DNA of 64,000 bases from Chitinophagaceae bacterium (GCA_947452965.1 CANGEW010000009.1:1-64000), one strand, 5' to 3'; positions 25,963 to 34,913 are shown, counted from the stretch's first letter. The notes: generated from the sequence alone by a model not told the origin. Translations and numbers: made by a program.

Positions 25963-26733
25963 ATGCTAAAAGAATTTATCATTGCTATCCAATCTTATTT
26001 TGAAGCATATCGTTTCATTAAAAAATACCAATTATGGAAGTGGATTATCATTCCCGGTATTTTATATTGTACTTTGTTAATTTCTGGGTATTACCTGTTT
26101 GTATCTTCTTACAATGAAGTAACAAAATGGATGATTGATACATTAAAAATCAAAAACTGGCTTGATAAATTTGAAGATAGCTGGCTTAGCTTCTTTTTCA
26201 TATTGAGTAAAGTTTTTCTTGATTTGCTTTTATTTTTTGCCTGCTTTTCAATGTATAAATTTGTTTTATTGATTTTTGGATCTCCTATTTTTTCTTACCT
26301 AAGTGAAAGAACTGAAAGTATTAAAGGAGAAAAAAAAATCTCATTCAACAAAACTCAATTAATTGCCGATAGCTATCGAGCCGTGTCTATAGCATTAAGA
26401 AATCTTGGTAGACAAGGTGTTTACTTTATCGCTTTTGTTTTTGCATGTGCAATTCCTGTTGCCGGCTGGATTACTCCTTTAATTTTAATCGCACTTGACT
26501 GTTATTATATTGGTTTTTCCATGCTTGACTATGGGTTTAGTAGAAATGATGTTTCACAATCAAAAAGCATTGACTTAATCACACATCACCGTGGCTTAGC
26601 CATTGGGAATGGCATCGTTTTTTACTTGTTACATATTATCCCAATTATCGGATGGATTTTTGCTCCTGGATATGCTATTGTTGCTGCCATATTGAGTATT
26701 CATAAAGCAAAAAAAGAGAGCCTAATCATTTAA
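25963..26733 (+). CDS. EI24/CysZ-like integral membrane protein
   Basis: 256 residues with hydrophobic segments near 27-48, 76-108, 152-186 and 213-245. The sequence FGSPIFSYLSERTES after the second segment and YYIGFSMLDYGFSR are typical of the EI24 (etoposide-induced 2.4)/CysZ family. CysZ moves sulfate in enterobacteria, but this group is broad and the Bacteroidota members are uncharacterised. No sulfur genes are adjacent. The methyltransferase gene starts 3 bp downstream, so they share a transcript. Confidence 0.8.
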   Translation: MLKEFIIAIQSYFEAYRFIKKYQLWKWIIIPGILYCTLLISGYYLFVSSYNEVTKWMIDTLKIKNWLDKFEDSWLSFFFILSKVFLDLLLFFACFSMYKFVLLIFGSPIFSYLSERTESIKGEKKISFNKTQLIADSYRAVSIALRNLGRQGVYFIAFVFACAIPVAGWITPLILIALDCYYIGFSMLDYGFSRNDVSQSKSIDLITHHRGLAIGNGIVFYLLHIIPIIGWIFAPGYAIVAAILSIHKAKKESLII

Positions 26734-26736
26734 TTC

Positions 26737-27438
26737 ATGAGTACAGTTTACCTTGTTCCGAATATTTTAGCTGAAGATGCTTTATTTACAATACCCGCAT
26801 ACATAATTGATTGTATAAAGAATTGCTCAATAATTTTTGCCGAAAATGAAAGAACGGTACGTCGTTTTATTAAAGCGCTAGACGCTTCTATCACCATTGA
26901 TCAATTTGAATGGCATACGATACATAAAATAGAATCCGAACAAATCATACATTTCAAATCTGCTATTCAATCTCAAAAAAATATTGCCATCATCAGTGAA
27001 GCTGGTTGCCCGGGAATTGCAGATCCAGGACAACAGTTGATTGCAATTGCACAAAAAATGAATTGTATTATAAAACCACTAGTTGGTCCAAGCTCGATAT
27101 TACTATCTCTCATGGCAAGTGGTTTAAACGGACAACAGTTTGAATTTGTAGGATATCTCCCCATAGATAACACAGAAAGAATAAAAAAAATAAAAGAACT
27201 TGAATCCAACTCTTTAAAACAACAAAGCACTAAAATTTTTATCGAAACCCCTTATAGAAACAATCAGTTACTTGAAACCATTGTACAACATTGTGCTGCA
27301 AATACAAAAATCTGCATTGGTGTGGATATTACTGGAAAACAAGAATCTATTGTCACGAAAACAGCCAAAGAATGGAGAATCAATAAGCCTAATCTTCATA
27401 AAATACCCGTTATTTTTTTACTGTTGGCAGAACGATAA
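26737..27438 (+). CDS. RsmI-like SAM-dependent methyltransferase
   Basis: 233 residues of the tetrapyrrole-methylase fold. Seen: YLVPNILAEDALFTIPAYII near the start, AGCPGIADPGQQLI (SAM loop) at about 88-101, GPSSILLSLMASGLNGQQFEF at about 112-132 and FIETPYRNNQ. It is most like RsmI (2'-O-methylation of C1402 in 16S rRNA), but shorter than E. coli RsmI and lacking its C-terminal part, as in other Bacteroidota. Another target is possible. It follows the EI24 gene by 3 bp. Confidence 0.8.
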   Translation: MSTVYLVPNILAEDALFTIPAYIIDCIKNCSIIFAENERTVRRFIKALDASITIDQFEWHTIHKIESEQIIHFKSAIQSQKNIAIISEAGCPGIADPGQQLIAIAQKMNCIIKPLVGPSSILLSLMASGLNGQQFEFVGYLPIDNTERIKKIKELESNSLKQQSTKIFIETPYRNNQLLETIVQHCAANTKICIGVDITGKQESIVTKTAKEWRINKPNLHKIPVIFLLLAER

Positions 27439-27495
27439 TATTTGAATTTAAACAGGAATAACCCCTAACTTGCAGTAAGAATAATAATCAGGAAC

Positions 27496-28617
27496 ATGAA
27501 TATCGCAATTGTTTGCTACCCTACATTTGGAGGAAGTGGTGTACTGGCAACCGAGCTTGGAAAAGCATTAGCAGAAAAAGGACACAACATTCATTTTATT
27601 ACTTACCAACAACCTGTTAGATTAGGAGGATTTCATGCCAATATTTTTTATCATGAAGTGAGTGTGCCTACTTATCCTCTTTTTGATTTCCCTCCATATG
27701 AAACTGCTTTAGCGAGCGCTATGGTAGATGTGATTAATAATAATCAGGTTGAGTTGTTACATGTGCACTATGCAATACCGCACGCTTCCGCTGCATTTAT
27801 GGCCAAGCAAATTCTATTGAAACAAGGTAAGAGGATTCCTGTCATTACAACACTACATGGCACTGATATTACTTTAGTGGGCAGAGATAAAACATATCGT
27901 CCAGTTGTTACTTTCTCAATGGAAGAAAGTGATGCATTGACGGCCGTTTCCGAGAATCTTAAACAAGAGACCTATAAGAATTTTACAATAGACAAAGAAA
28001 TTGAAGTCATCCCGAATTTTGTTGATATTGATCGATTTAATAAAAAGCCGGTAGATGTTTTTAAAAAATTAATCGCTCCACATGGAGAAAAAATAATAGT
28101 ACATGCTTCGAACTTCAGAAAATTAAAAAGAATCAATGACGTAATACAAACATTTTTATTAATAAACAGAAATATGCCATCTAAATTACTCTTGATTGGA
28201 GATGGACCAGAGCGAAATGATGCAGAGGCTTTTGCAAGATCATGTGAGGCATGTGGCGAAATTAAATTCTTAGGAAAACAAGAGCAGATGGAAGATATAC
28301 TTCCCATAGCAGATCTTTTTTTATTGCCAAGTGAATATGAAAGCTTTGGACTAGCCGCACTTGAAGCAATGGCAGCTGAAGTGCCGGTTATTTCAAGTAA
28401 TGCCGGAGGGTTACCTGAAATAAATATTCAAGGTGTCACCGGATTTATGAGCAATGTAGGCGACATAGAAGACATGAGCAGAAACGCATTACATGTTTTA
28501 TCGGATCATACCACACACCAACAGTTCAAAAAGAATGCCATTACACAAGCTAGCAAATTTGGGATAGACAAAATTGTACCGCTTTACGAGTCACTCTATA
28601 AAAAAATCATTCAATAG
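27496..28617 (+). CDS. bshA: N-acetyl-alpha-D-glucosaminyl L-malate synthase (bacillithiol)
   Basis: 373 residues, GT4 glycosyltransferase, GT-B fold. It joins GlcNAc from UDP-GlcNAc to L-malate, the first step of bacillithiol synthesis. Seen: IVCYPTFGGSGVLATELGKALAEKGH at the start (in short, the glycine-rich loop CYPTFGGSG), LLHVHYAIPHA, TTLHGTDITLVG, NFVDIDRF and the C-terminal nucleotide site PSEYESFGLAALEAMA. BshB/BshC are not in the window. A near-consensus box (AATATTTG, 27437-27444) lies 51 nt upstream. It ends 2 bp from the converging EnvC-like gene. Confidence 0.94.
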   Translation: MNIAIVCYPTFGGSGVLATELGKALAEKGHNIHFITYQQPVRLGGFHANIFYHEVSVPTYPLFDFPPYETALASAMVDVINNNQVELLHVHYAIPHASAAFMAKQILLKQGKRIPVITTLHGTDITLVGRDKTYRPVVTFSMEESDALTAVSENLKQETYKNFTIDKEIEVIPNFVDIDRFNKKPVDVFKKLIAPHGEKIIVHASNFRKLKRINDVIQTFLLINRNMPSKLLLIGDGPERNDAEAFARSCEACGEIKFLGKQEQMEDILPIADLFLLPSEYESFGLAALEAMAAEVPVISSNAGGLPEINIQGVTGFMSNVGDIEDMSRNALHVLSDHTTHQQFKKNAITQASKFGIDKIVPLYESLYKKIIQ

Positions 28618-28619
28618 CA

Positions 28620-29951
28620 TTATCTTCTCTTCAGCCATTTCTCTGGATCGTAATTGCTATTTTCATTACTTATATAAAAATCAATTGCACCTACTCCATC
28701 AAAATTTGCTGCTACCTTTCCTAAAACTTGGCCGGTTTTAACATCTTGTCCTTTCCTTACTTGCACTCCGCTTAAATTACTATAGGTTGTAAAATAACGT
28801 CCATGCTGAATAATAACAACAGTCATATCTTCAACAGGCTGCACAGCTGTTACGGTACCATCAAAAACAGATTTTACATTACTTCCTATATCTGATGAAA
28901 TAGTTACGGAAGTTACATCCATCACCGTGCCACTTGGGAGTGAATTTTTTCCATAGTGCATCAAAATCAATCCGCGATCTAATGGCCAAGGAAGTGTCCC
29001 TCTGTTTTTTTCAAAACTGGCATTTAAAGCAATATTCTCGTCATTCAGTAATATACTCTCTCTTTTTACTGGAGCAGGAGTAGTAGTTCTTGAGTTACTT
29101 TCTGTGTTTGTTTTAGCAGTAGTTGTAACATTCTTATTGTCTGCTGATTTTGAATTCTTTAAAGCCTCCAATCTTACACGTTCTTTTTCAGCAGAAGCTT
29201 TTGCTAGTGCTTCTTTACGAGCTTCTTCTTGCGCTCTCTTAATAGCAGCAGCGATAGCATTATTAACTTTTTGCATTTGCTTTTGCTTGGCTGCAATTTG
29301 TTTATTTAATTGTTTGCCCTGCTTTTTTAATTCTGATATTACTCGATCTTTTTCTTTCTTCTGAGTTTCTAATATTACTTTTTCTTTATTTTGAACTTCC
29401 AACACTTCTGTTTTCTGATCTTTAGCCACTCCTAGATCTTTCATTCTAGATTTACGAAGTTCCTGTGTATGTAAAATGTTATTTCCTTGCATTTCACGAT
29501 ATGTTCGATAACTCTTTAAATAAGAAATGCGCTTAATAGCATCATTAAAGTTAGATGCTGAAAAAATAAAATTTAAAAAATCATAGCTACTTCTATTCTT
29601 ATAAGCATAAACCATACTCTTAGCATACTCTTGTTTTAAAGTATCTAAAAGCCTATCGTATCGATGAATATCTTTTGCTATTAGATAAAGATTATTATCT
29701 AGAATATTTAGATCGTGATTAATATTATCAATAACTCGATCTTGAAGGTTTACTTTTTTAGAAATTAGATTGTACTGAAGTAAATTTTCTTTTGTTCTAA
29801 CTTTGTTTTGATTCAATAAGTTTTCGGTTTCTTCTATTTCTTTTTTTAAATCTTGTCTTTGTTTTTCTAATTCCTCTCTGGTTTGAGCCTGCAGATTGGA
29901 AAAAAAAGTAGCATATAAAACAATAGTAGTAAGTATGAATTTTTGGAGCAT
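28620..29951 (-). CDS. EnvC-like murein hydrolase activator (degenerate LytM)
   Basis: 443 residues. Signal peptide 1-23 (cut near NLQAQ). A long coiled coil fills about 24-240, followed by an Ala/Lys/Glu-rich and Ser/Thr-rich linker to about 310 and a LytM (M23) domain at about 325-440. The zinc ligands of active LytM enzymes are not intact: the first His/Asp pair is unclear and the usual LHF at the end reads IDFYIS, with no His. This matches EnvC-type activators, which switch on amidases rather than cut peptidoglycan. It has its own -7 box (29974-29981) and lies downstream of the DUF4292 lipoprotein. An amidase partner is not in view. Confidence 0.85.
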   Translation of the reverse strand: MLQKFILTTIVLYATFFSNLQAQTREELEKQRQDLKKEIEETENLLNQNKVRTKENLLQYNLISKKVNLQDRVIDNINHDLNILDNNLYLIAKDIHRYDRLLDTLKQEYAKSMVYAYKNRSSYDFLNFIFSASNFNDAIKRISYLKSYRTYREMQGNNILHTQELRKSRMKDLGVAKDQKTEVLEVQNKEKVILETQKKEKDRVISELKKQGKQLNKQIAAKQKQMQKVNNAIAAAIKRAQEEARKEALAKASAEKERVRLEALKNSKSADNKNVTTTAKTNTESNSRTTTPAPVKRESILLNDENIALNASFEKNRGTLPWPLDRGLILMHYGKNSLPSGTVMDVTSVTISSDIGSNVKSVFDGTVTAVQPVEDMTVVIIQHGRYFTTYSNLSGVQVRKGQDVKTGQVLGKVAANFDGVGAIDFYISNENSNYDPEKWLKRR

Positions 29952-29973
29952 GTATCAAATTTAATGAGTTATA

Positions 29974-29981
29974 CAAAAATA
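29974..29981 (-). promoter_or_regulatory. -7 promoter box for the EnvC-like gene
   Basis: TATTTTTG on the minus strand, exact TAnnTTTG, 22 nt upstream of the ATG at 29951. Confidence 0.55.
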
Positions 29982-30032
29982 CAACGCCTGGTTGAATTAT
30001 TTTGATTAACCTTTAACTAAAAGAAATTAGAA

Positions 30033-30839
30033 TTATTTAGATAGATAATTTTTAGGAATAGAAAAAGAAACAGAAACATCCTTGTTAAATTCATATTGTT
30101 TAAAGTCAAGGCGCAAATCAATTTTTTTCTTCTCTGATGCAAATATCTTTCTGTTTGTGGAGAAATAATATCCGCTTGAATAATCATACCCATCATATGT
30201 AATATCAGCAGTCCTGTTTTTTGATAGATCTATATCATCCATTTTACTATGAAGTAATAGCTTTTCGTTGGTGGTAAGGGTAAGTAAATTTTTGAAATTA
30301 TCAGTAATAGTAGACATTAAGATATTCTTTTCCGTTTTCTTATAAGCATTTACATGATTTGATATAAAAACAGGGTTGCCAACTATTATATTTTCTAACG
30401 TTTTATAATCAAGCGGAATCTCTGTGACTTCTTGTAAATAACTTAATGATCTTCTCATTACCTCTTTTTGCTGTTTATTAAGCAATATGACACTATCTTT
30501 TGTAATCAATGCACGATATACTTCAACGTTTAGAAAAGTTGCGGATAGAGAAATCCAAATGGCACTATCTTTTACAATTCTTACAACTGCAGTAATGTCT
30601 GGGTTTGATCCATTATTTCCGGAAGATTCAATTCTAAGTTTTGCATTGAATGTTTTAAAATCGATATAATGAGACTTGAACTTTTGAAAATCATTTTCAA
30701 TGTTTTTTATTGAATCTTCATCACTCTTTATTTCTATAGCCATGGGAGGTTTATTAGAAATAGCTTTATTGATCTGTTTGGTTACTTTGCAACTTGCCAA
30801 CGAGATGATTAAAAAAAAATAAAATATTCTATGTTGCAT
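30033..30839 (-). CDS. DUF4292 lipoprotein
   Basis: 268 residues. Lipoprotein signal with lipobox LASC, Cys17. The mature part is a beta-rich LolA/LppX-like fold typical of DUF4292: FKTFNAKLRIE, VVRIVKDSAIWISLSATFLNVEVYRALIT, LLNKQQKEVM and a C-terminal KIDLRLDFKQYEFNKDVSVSFSIP (read in parts). Similar proteins are thought to handle lipid or lipoprotein at the envelope; the role is not established. It follows dut by 15 bp and precedes the EnvC-like gene, an order common in Bacteroidota. Confidence 0.8.
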   Translation of the reverse strand: MQHRIFYFFLIISLASCKVTKQINKAISNKPPMAIEIKSDEDSIKNIENDFQKFKSHYIDFKTFNAKLRIESSGNNGSNPDITAVVRIVKDSAIWISLSATFLNVEVYRALITKDSVILLNKQQKEVMRRSLSYLQEVTEIPLDYKTLENIIVGNPVFISNHVNAYKKTEKNILMSTITDNFKNLLTLTTNEKLLLHSKMDDIDLSKNRTADITYDGYDYSSGYYFSTNRKIFASEKKKIDLRLDFKQYEFNKDVSVSFSIPKNYLSK

Positions 30840-30854
30840 GTCTCTAGATTGATA

Positions 30855-31298
30855 TTATTTACCTGTGTGTCCAAATCCGCCCACTCCTCTATTTGTTTCG
30901 TTTATTTCTGTCACAGAAAAAAATTCCGCTTTTTCTACTTTTGCAATCACCAATTGTGCAATTCTATCATTATTCTGAATTGTCTGATTCTCATTACTTA
31001 AATTAATTAATAAAACTTTTATCTCCCCTCTATAATCACTATCTATGGTTCCTGGTGTATTCAAACAGGTAATTCCATGTTTTAAAGCAAGACCACTTCT
31101 AGGTCTGATTTGTATTTCATACTGCTCAGGTAATGCTACAAATAAACCCGTTGGGACTAAAACTCTCTCAAGTGGTTTGATGATTAATGGACTGTCTACA
31201 TAAGCTCTAATATCTAGTCCAGAAGATCCAGGTGTTGCATATTCAGGAAGTGCATTACCTGAAGTATTAATGATTGGAATTTTTATTTTTTCAGTCAT
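30855..31298 (-). CDS. dut: Deoxyuridine 5'-triphosphate nucleotidohydrolase
   Basis: 147 residues from ATG 31298; a longer frame from 31340 would run into ispF and adds non-family sequence. dUTPase cleaves dUTP to dUMP and pyrophosphate, keeping uracil out of DNA and feeding dTMP synthesis. All five trimeric-dUTPase motifs are seen: GLDIRAY, RPRSGLALKHG, GTIDSDYRGEI, RIAQLVI and the C-terminal P-loop RGVGGFGHTG (His in place of the more common Ser). It lies 7 bp after ispF in the ispF-dut-DUF4292 operon. Confidence 0.96.
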   Translation of the reverse strand: MTEKIKIPIINTSGNALPEYATPGSSGLDIRAYVDSPLIIKPLERVLVPTGLFVALPEQYEIQIRPRSGLALKHGITCLNTPGTIDSDYRGEIKVLLINLSNENQTIQNNDRIAQLVIAKVEKAEFFSVTEINETNRGVGGFGHTGK

Positions 31299-31305
31299 AG
31301 AGATT

Positions 31306-31791
31306 CTATATATGTTTTTTTGAAAGCAATGCAGTTGCATAGGCCACTAATCCTTCCTGCCTGCCCACAAATCCCATTTTTTCTGTAGTGGTTGCTTTTA
31401 TCGAAATGTCTGAAACTTGAATTTGTAATATCTCAGCAATTACAGTTTGCATTTGTGTAATGTAAGGGGCAATTTTAGGAGCCTGTAAACACAATGTGCT
31501 ATCAATATTTACTACTTGAAAGCCTTTTTCGTTAATGATTAAAAAAGTTTTTTTTAATAAAATCTTACTGTCTATATCCTTGTATTCTTCATTAGTATCA
31601 GGAAAATGAACGCCTATGTCCCCTAAACACAATGCACCTAATAATGCATCGCAGATAGCATGCAATAACACATCGGCATCGCTATGACCTAATGAACCCT
31701 TGATATGAGGAATTTTGACTCCTCCTATATATAAGTCTCTTCCTTCAACTAATTGGTGAAAATCTACTCCAGAGCCGATTCTGTATGACAT
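31306..31791 (-). CDS. ispF: 2-C-methyl-D-erythritol 2,4-cyclodiphosphate synthase
   Basis: 161 residues. It makes the cyclic diphosphate intermediate of the non-mevalonate isoprenoid (MEP) pathway. The metal ligands are Asp10, His12 (GVDFHQL) and His44 (SDADVLLHAI), followed by GDIGVHFPDTN and the C-terminal KATTTEKMGFVGRQEGL. It is first in the ispF-dut-DUF4292 operon; its -7 box lies in the U-tract of the preceding porV terminator. Confidence 0.97.
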   Translation of the reverse strand: MSYRIGSGVDFHQLVEGRDLYIGGVKIPHIKGSLGHSDADVLLHAICDALLGALCLGDIGVHFPDTNEEYKDIDSKILLKKTFLIINEKGFQVVNIDSTLCLQAPKIAPYITQMQTVIAEILQIQVSDISIKATTTEKMGFVGRQEGLVAYATALLSKKHI

Positions 31792-31811
31792 ATTTCAAAG
31801 TTAATGCGGTA

Positions 31812-31819
31812 CAAAAATA
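31812..31819 (-). promoter_or_regulatory. -7 promoter box for the ispF operon, inside a terminator U-tract
   Basis: TATTTTTG on the minus strand, exact TAnnTTTG, 20 nt before the ispF ATG. The T-run of the porV terminator leads directly into it. Confidence 0.55.
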
Positions 31820-31851
31820 AAAAAGCGTTTCCGGTTAAAGAAACGCTTTTT
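31820..31851 (-). terminator. Rho-independent terminator after porV
   Basis: A perfect 12-bp stem: AAAAAGCGTTTC pairs with GAAACGCTTTTT across an 8-nt loop. On the minus strand it is followed by a T-rich tract (TTTTTTATTTTTG, overlapping the arm). It lies 18 bp after the porV stop. Confidence 0.85.
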
Positions 31852-31868
31852 GTTATACTTATGAAAAA

Positions 31869-32996
31869 TTATTTCTTATCTAAGTCGAAGATAATGCCAA
31901 ATCTCAATGTATTTGACAAAGGATTACGATTTACACCTGACCCACTAGGCAACAAATATGCAAAGTCGATTCCAAATGTGCTATACTTCAAACCAGCACC
32001 TAAAGTAAAGTATTTGCGATCTCCTTTTGTAGCATCTTCATAAAAATAACCTGCTCTGAATGCAAATTGATTTTGATACCAATATTCTGCACCGATAGAA
32101 ACTGTGATTTCTTTAAGATCATCTCCATCCCCGAGCGAACTAAACCAGCTTGAAGTAACACTTTTGGTTCTATATGCATCATATTCAGCAGCATCAGTTG
32201 GAGGGGTTGGAACTAAAAGCTTATTGAGATCTAAAGCAAGCGTCAATTTATTATCTGCATCAAACACCTTATTATATGACGCACCAATACCTAGATTGGC
32301 AGGTATATAATCTTTTTTATTTGCATCATTTGTATAGGCAATCTTAGATCCAAGATTACTTAATGTAAGGCCATAATCAAACCCATTGCCTTCTTGATTG
32401 GTTCCTTTGTAAAACAAATGCAAGTCACCAGCTACAGATGTTCCAGCTTGGTATGTTGTTGAAGTACTCGATGCTCCATCAGTTAGATTCGAATAGATAT
32501 ATCTGAGCGCTATTCCTACTCCAAATTTGCTAGATAATTTTCTTGAATAACCAGCATCAATTGAAAATTCTCTTGGGCGTCCCGTTCCTTGCCAATTCCC
32601 AACACCATCTGTAAATTCTATGTTGCCAAGACTAAAATATCTTAAAGAGGCTGATACGGCTTGTATGTCATCTATCTGATAAAATCCAGAAAGTGTAGCC
32701 AAATAAACATCATGTAATTGAAGATCACTCAACCATGGAGTATACGTTGCGGCTATGTTTACTTTTTTGTCTGCAAAAGGTAATTTTGCAATATTCCAGT
32801 AGCTTGAATATGCATCTGCTGAAGTGGCGATGCCAGTTTCACCCATTCCACCTCCCCTTGCATCAGGTGAGATTCTTAAAAATGGCACAGCTGTTGTTAC
32901 AACATTAATCTTATCTGTTGATTGTGCTTTTGCAAAATCAACAGAACCAAAAGCTATTGATAAAATAGCCACTAATTTCAACGATGATTGTTTCAT
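31869..32996 (-). CDS. porV: Type IX secretion outer-membrane protein PorV
   Basis: 375 residues. Signal peptide 1-25 (cut near DFAKAQ). The mature start carries the PorV hallmark of VPFLRISPDARGGGMGETG followed by the SSYWNIAKLPF turn, then a FadL-like outer-membrane barrel ending in FGIIFDLDKK. PorV shuttles type IX cargo from the SprA translocon to the attachment complex with the sortase PorU. In flavobacteria porU is next to porV and gldJ; here only gldJ is adjacent, divergently placed across 313 bp. It has its own terminator. Confidence 0.9.
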   Translation of the reverse strand: MKQSSLKLVAILSIAFGSVDFAKAQSTDKINVVTTAVPFLRISPDARGGGMGETGIATSADAYSSYWNIAKLPFADKKVNIAATYTPWLSDLQLHDVYLATLSGFYQIDDIQAVSASLRYFSLGNIEFTDGVGNWQGTGRPREFSIDAGYSRKLSSKFGVGIALRYIYSNLTDGASSTSTTYQAGTSVAGDLHLFYKGTNQEGNGFDYGLTLSNLGSKIAYTNDANKKDYIPANLGIGASYNKVFDADNKLTLALDLNKLLVPTPPTDAAEYDAYRTKSVTSSWFSSLGDGDDLKEITVSIGAEYWYQNQFAFRAGYFYEDATKGDRKYFTLGAGLKYSTFGIDFAYLLPSGSGVNRNPLSNTLRFGIIFDLDKK

Positions 32997-33309
32997 GAGA
33001 ATTTTTAAACTTGATTAGGTATACTTCACTTCAATAGGCAAACAAAAAATTTGTGAGGGTAAAAATAAAGAATTTTATTATAAAAAAAAGTTTTTTAGCT
33101 ACATCGTTTTCGAACAATCGTCAAGAGTTGAAATATTTGAATATTTTTCAATATTCAGAGCCCTAGCTAAACAAATGTAAAAATTATAATAATTTATTAA
33201 AATTCGTGCTATTATTTACAGAAATAAGTATATTCGCGTTTAGTTTATTTAGTATTAAACAATATTCAATTTAACCCAAGCGTTTTCAAATTTGCAAAAA
33301 ATAATTCAC
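32997..33309. promoter_or_regulatory. Divergent porV/gldJ intergenic region
   Basis: 313 bp of very AT-rich DNA without a credible gene. It must hold promoters for both sides. For gldJ, CAAATTTG (33287-33294) is one base off the TAnnTTTG box, 15 nt before the ATG. I see no exact box for porV. An inverted repeat TGAATATT/AATATTCA (33138-33145 and 33150-33157, loop TTTC) sits near the middle and might be an operator, but such AT-rich repeats arise easily by chance. Confidence 0.5.
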
Positions 33310-34860
33310 ATGCAAAAAAAATCCCTTTTAAAGAGCATTCTGCCTTTGCTTTTAATGAGTTTTCCTATTGCCTTTTCCTCTTGTGGAAAAAAGTCTACAG
33401 CATCCGACGTAACTGGTTGGAAATATGACGATAAAAACATGGGAAATTTCCATGTTAACAAAATTAAGTACCCAAAAGCGGGTCCAGGCTTAGTTTTTGT
33501 TCAGGGTGGAACCTTTGTAATGGGTGCGAAAGATGAAGATGTGATGGGCGACTGGAATAACGTACCAAAAAGGGTTACAGTACCTTCATTCTTTATTGAC
33601 GAGACTGAAGTTGCAAACGTTCACTATAGAGAATATTTGTATTGGGTTGAAAATACTTTTAATGGGGATTCAACTATTATGAAGAAATGCTTGCCAGACA
33701 GTTTGGTATGGAGAGAAGAATTGGCTTACAATGAACCTTACGTTGAATATTATTTCAGATATCCTTCCTATAATTTCTACCCTGTTGTGGGGGTTACTTG
33801 GCAACAAGCTCATGACTTTTGTGTTTGGAGAACAGATAGAGTAAATGAAATGAGATTGGTTGAGAAAGGATACCTTAAGAAAGATGCCATTAAAAAAGAA
33901 ATGAAAGGTGCTGGTGGAGATGGATCTTTCAATACAGAAACGTATCTGATGAATCCTGAAATGATTCAAGGAAGAGGGAAACCAAAAAGCTCTGAATTCA
34001 AAGACATTAATGGTAAGCCAAGAGCTAACACTAAAATGGAAGATGGTATTCTTTCAATGTCTTACCGTCTCCCAACCGAGGCAGAATGGGAATATGCTGC
34101 ATATGGCTTGGTGAGCCAAAACCCTAACCCAAGAAAAAGCGAAAACCAAAGTGGGGAAGAGTTGCTATCTAATCAACAAATCTATTCTTGGAGCAAGAAT
34201 GTAAACGGATTAAGAGATGTAAGACATGGTACTTGGCAAGGAAAATTTCTAGCTAATTTTAAAAGAGGAAGTGGCGACAATATGGGTGTTGCTGGTGGCT
34301 TAAATGATCGTGCTGCTATAACTGCCCCTATTAGATCATTCTATCCTAACTCATTTGGTTTATATAACATGTGCGGTAACGTTAGCGAATGGGTAGAAGA
34401 CGTTTACAGACCTATGACACCAAACGACGGGCAAGATTTCAATTACTTTAGAGGTAATAGATTCCAAAAATTTTATAAAAATAGTAGTGGCGAATACGAA
34501 AGAGATAGCATGGGCCATTTGAAAAAAGTTGACGTCTCTGATGAAGAAGTTAAAAACAGAACCAATTATCAAAGAAATAACGTAGTAAACTACCTTGATG
34601 GAGACTCTGCAAGTGGTGCTTCTTACGGATATGGCTCTACCTCTTTAATTAACGATAAGTCGAGAGTTTTTAAAGGTGGTAGTTGGAATGATAGACCTTA
34701 TTATTTATCTCCTGGAACTCGAAGATTTATGCAAGAAGATCAATCAGCTAGCACGATAGGTTTTAGATGTGCTCAAACCTATTTAGGCCCATCGGAAGGA
34801 CCTGGATTCCAAGATGGAAACATTTTTGGAAAACAAAGATCAAAAAAGAAAAAGAAATAA
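33310..34860 (+). CDS. gldJ: Gliding motility / T9SS lipoprotein GldJ
   Basis: 516 residues from ATG 33310; a TTG at 33292 is in frame but less likely. Lipoprotein signal with lipobox FSSC. The mature part is a formylglycine-generating-enzyme-like (SUMF1) fold: FVQGGTFVMGAKDEDVMGDW near residue 65-85, FIDETEVANVHYREYLYW, LPDSLVWREELAYNE, PVVGVTWQQAHDFCVWR, RLPTEAEWEYAA, NMCGNVSEWVEDVY and GGSWNDRPYYLSPGTRR. The DVM-DWNN and LPDSLVW segments identify GldJ and not GldK. It is an outer-membrane lipoprotein needed for gliding and T9SS stability in flavobacteria. Its last residues are all Lys (KKKKK). It shares a bidirectional terminator with fumC. Confidence 0.92.
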   Translation: MQKKSLLKSILPLLLMSFPIAFSSCGKKSTASDVTGWKYDDKNMGNFHVNKIKYPKAGPGLVFVQGGTFVMGAKDEDVMGDWNNVPKRVTVPSFFIDETEVANVHYREYLYWVENTFNGDSTIMKKCLPDSLVWREELAYNEPYVEYYFRYPSYNFYPVVGVTWQQAHDFCVWRTDRVNEMRLVEKGYLKKDAIKKEMKGAGGDGSFNTETYLMNPEMIQGRGKPKSSEFKDINGKPRANTKMEDGILSMSYRLPTEAEWEYAAYGLVSQNPNPRKSENQSGEELLSNQQIYSWSKNVNGLRDVRHGTWQGKFLANFKRGSGDNMGVAGGLNDRAAITAPIRSFYPNSFGLYNMCGNVSEWVEDVYRPMTPNDGQDFNYFRGNRFQKFYKNSSGEYERDSMGHLKKVDVSDEEVKNRTNYQRNNVVNYLDGDSASGASYGYGSTSLINDKSRVFKGGSWNDRPYYLSPGTRRFMQEDQSASTIGFRCAQTYLGPSEGPGFQDGNIFGKQRSKKKKK

Positions 34861-34882
34861 TCTTTATATCATTTAAAACATT

Positions 34883-34913
34883 AAAAAGCCCTAAATTTTA
34901 TTTAGGGCTTTTT
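34883..34913. terminator. Bidirectional terminator between gldJ and fumC
   Basis: AAAAAGCCCTAAA pairs with TTTAGGGCTTTTT, a 13-bp perfect stem with A and T runs on the two sides, so it can end transcripts from both converging genes. Confidence 0.9.

Noticed and set aside
33138-33157. AT-rich inverted repeat between porV and gldJ as an operator
   Set aside because: 8-bp arms of nearly pure A/T in an extremely AT-rich region are expected by chance; kept only as a note in the intergenic entry.
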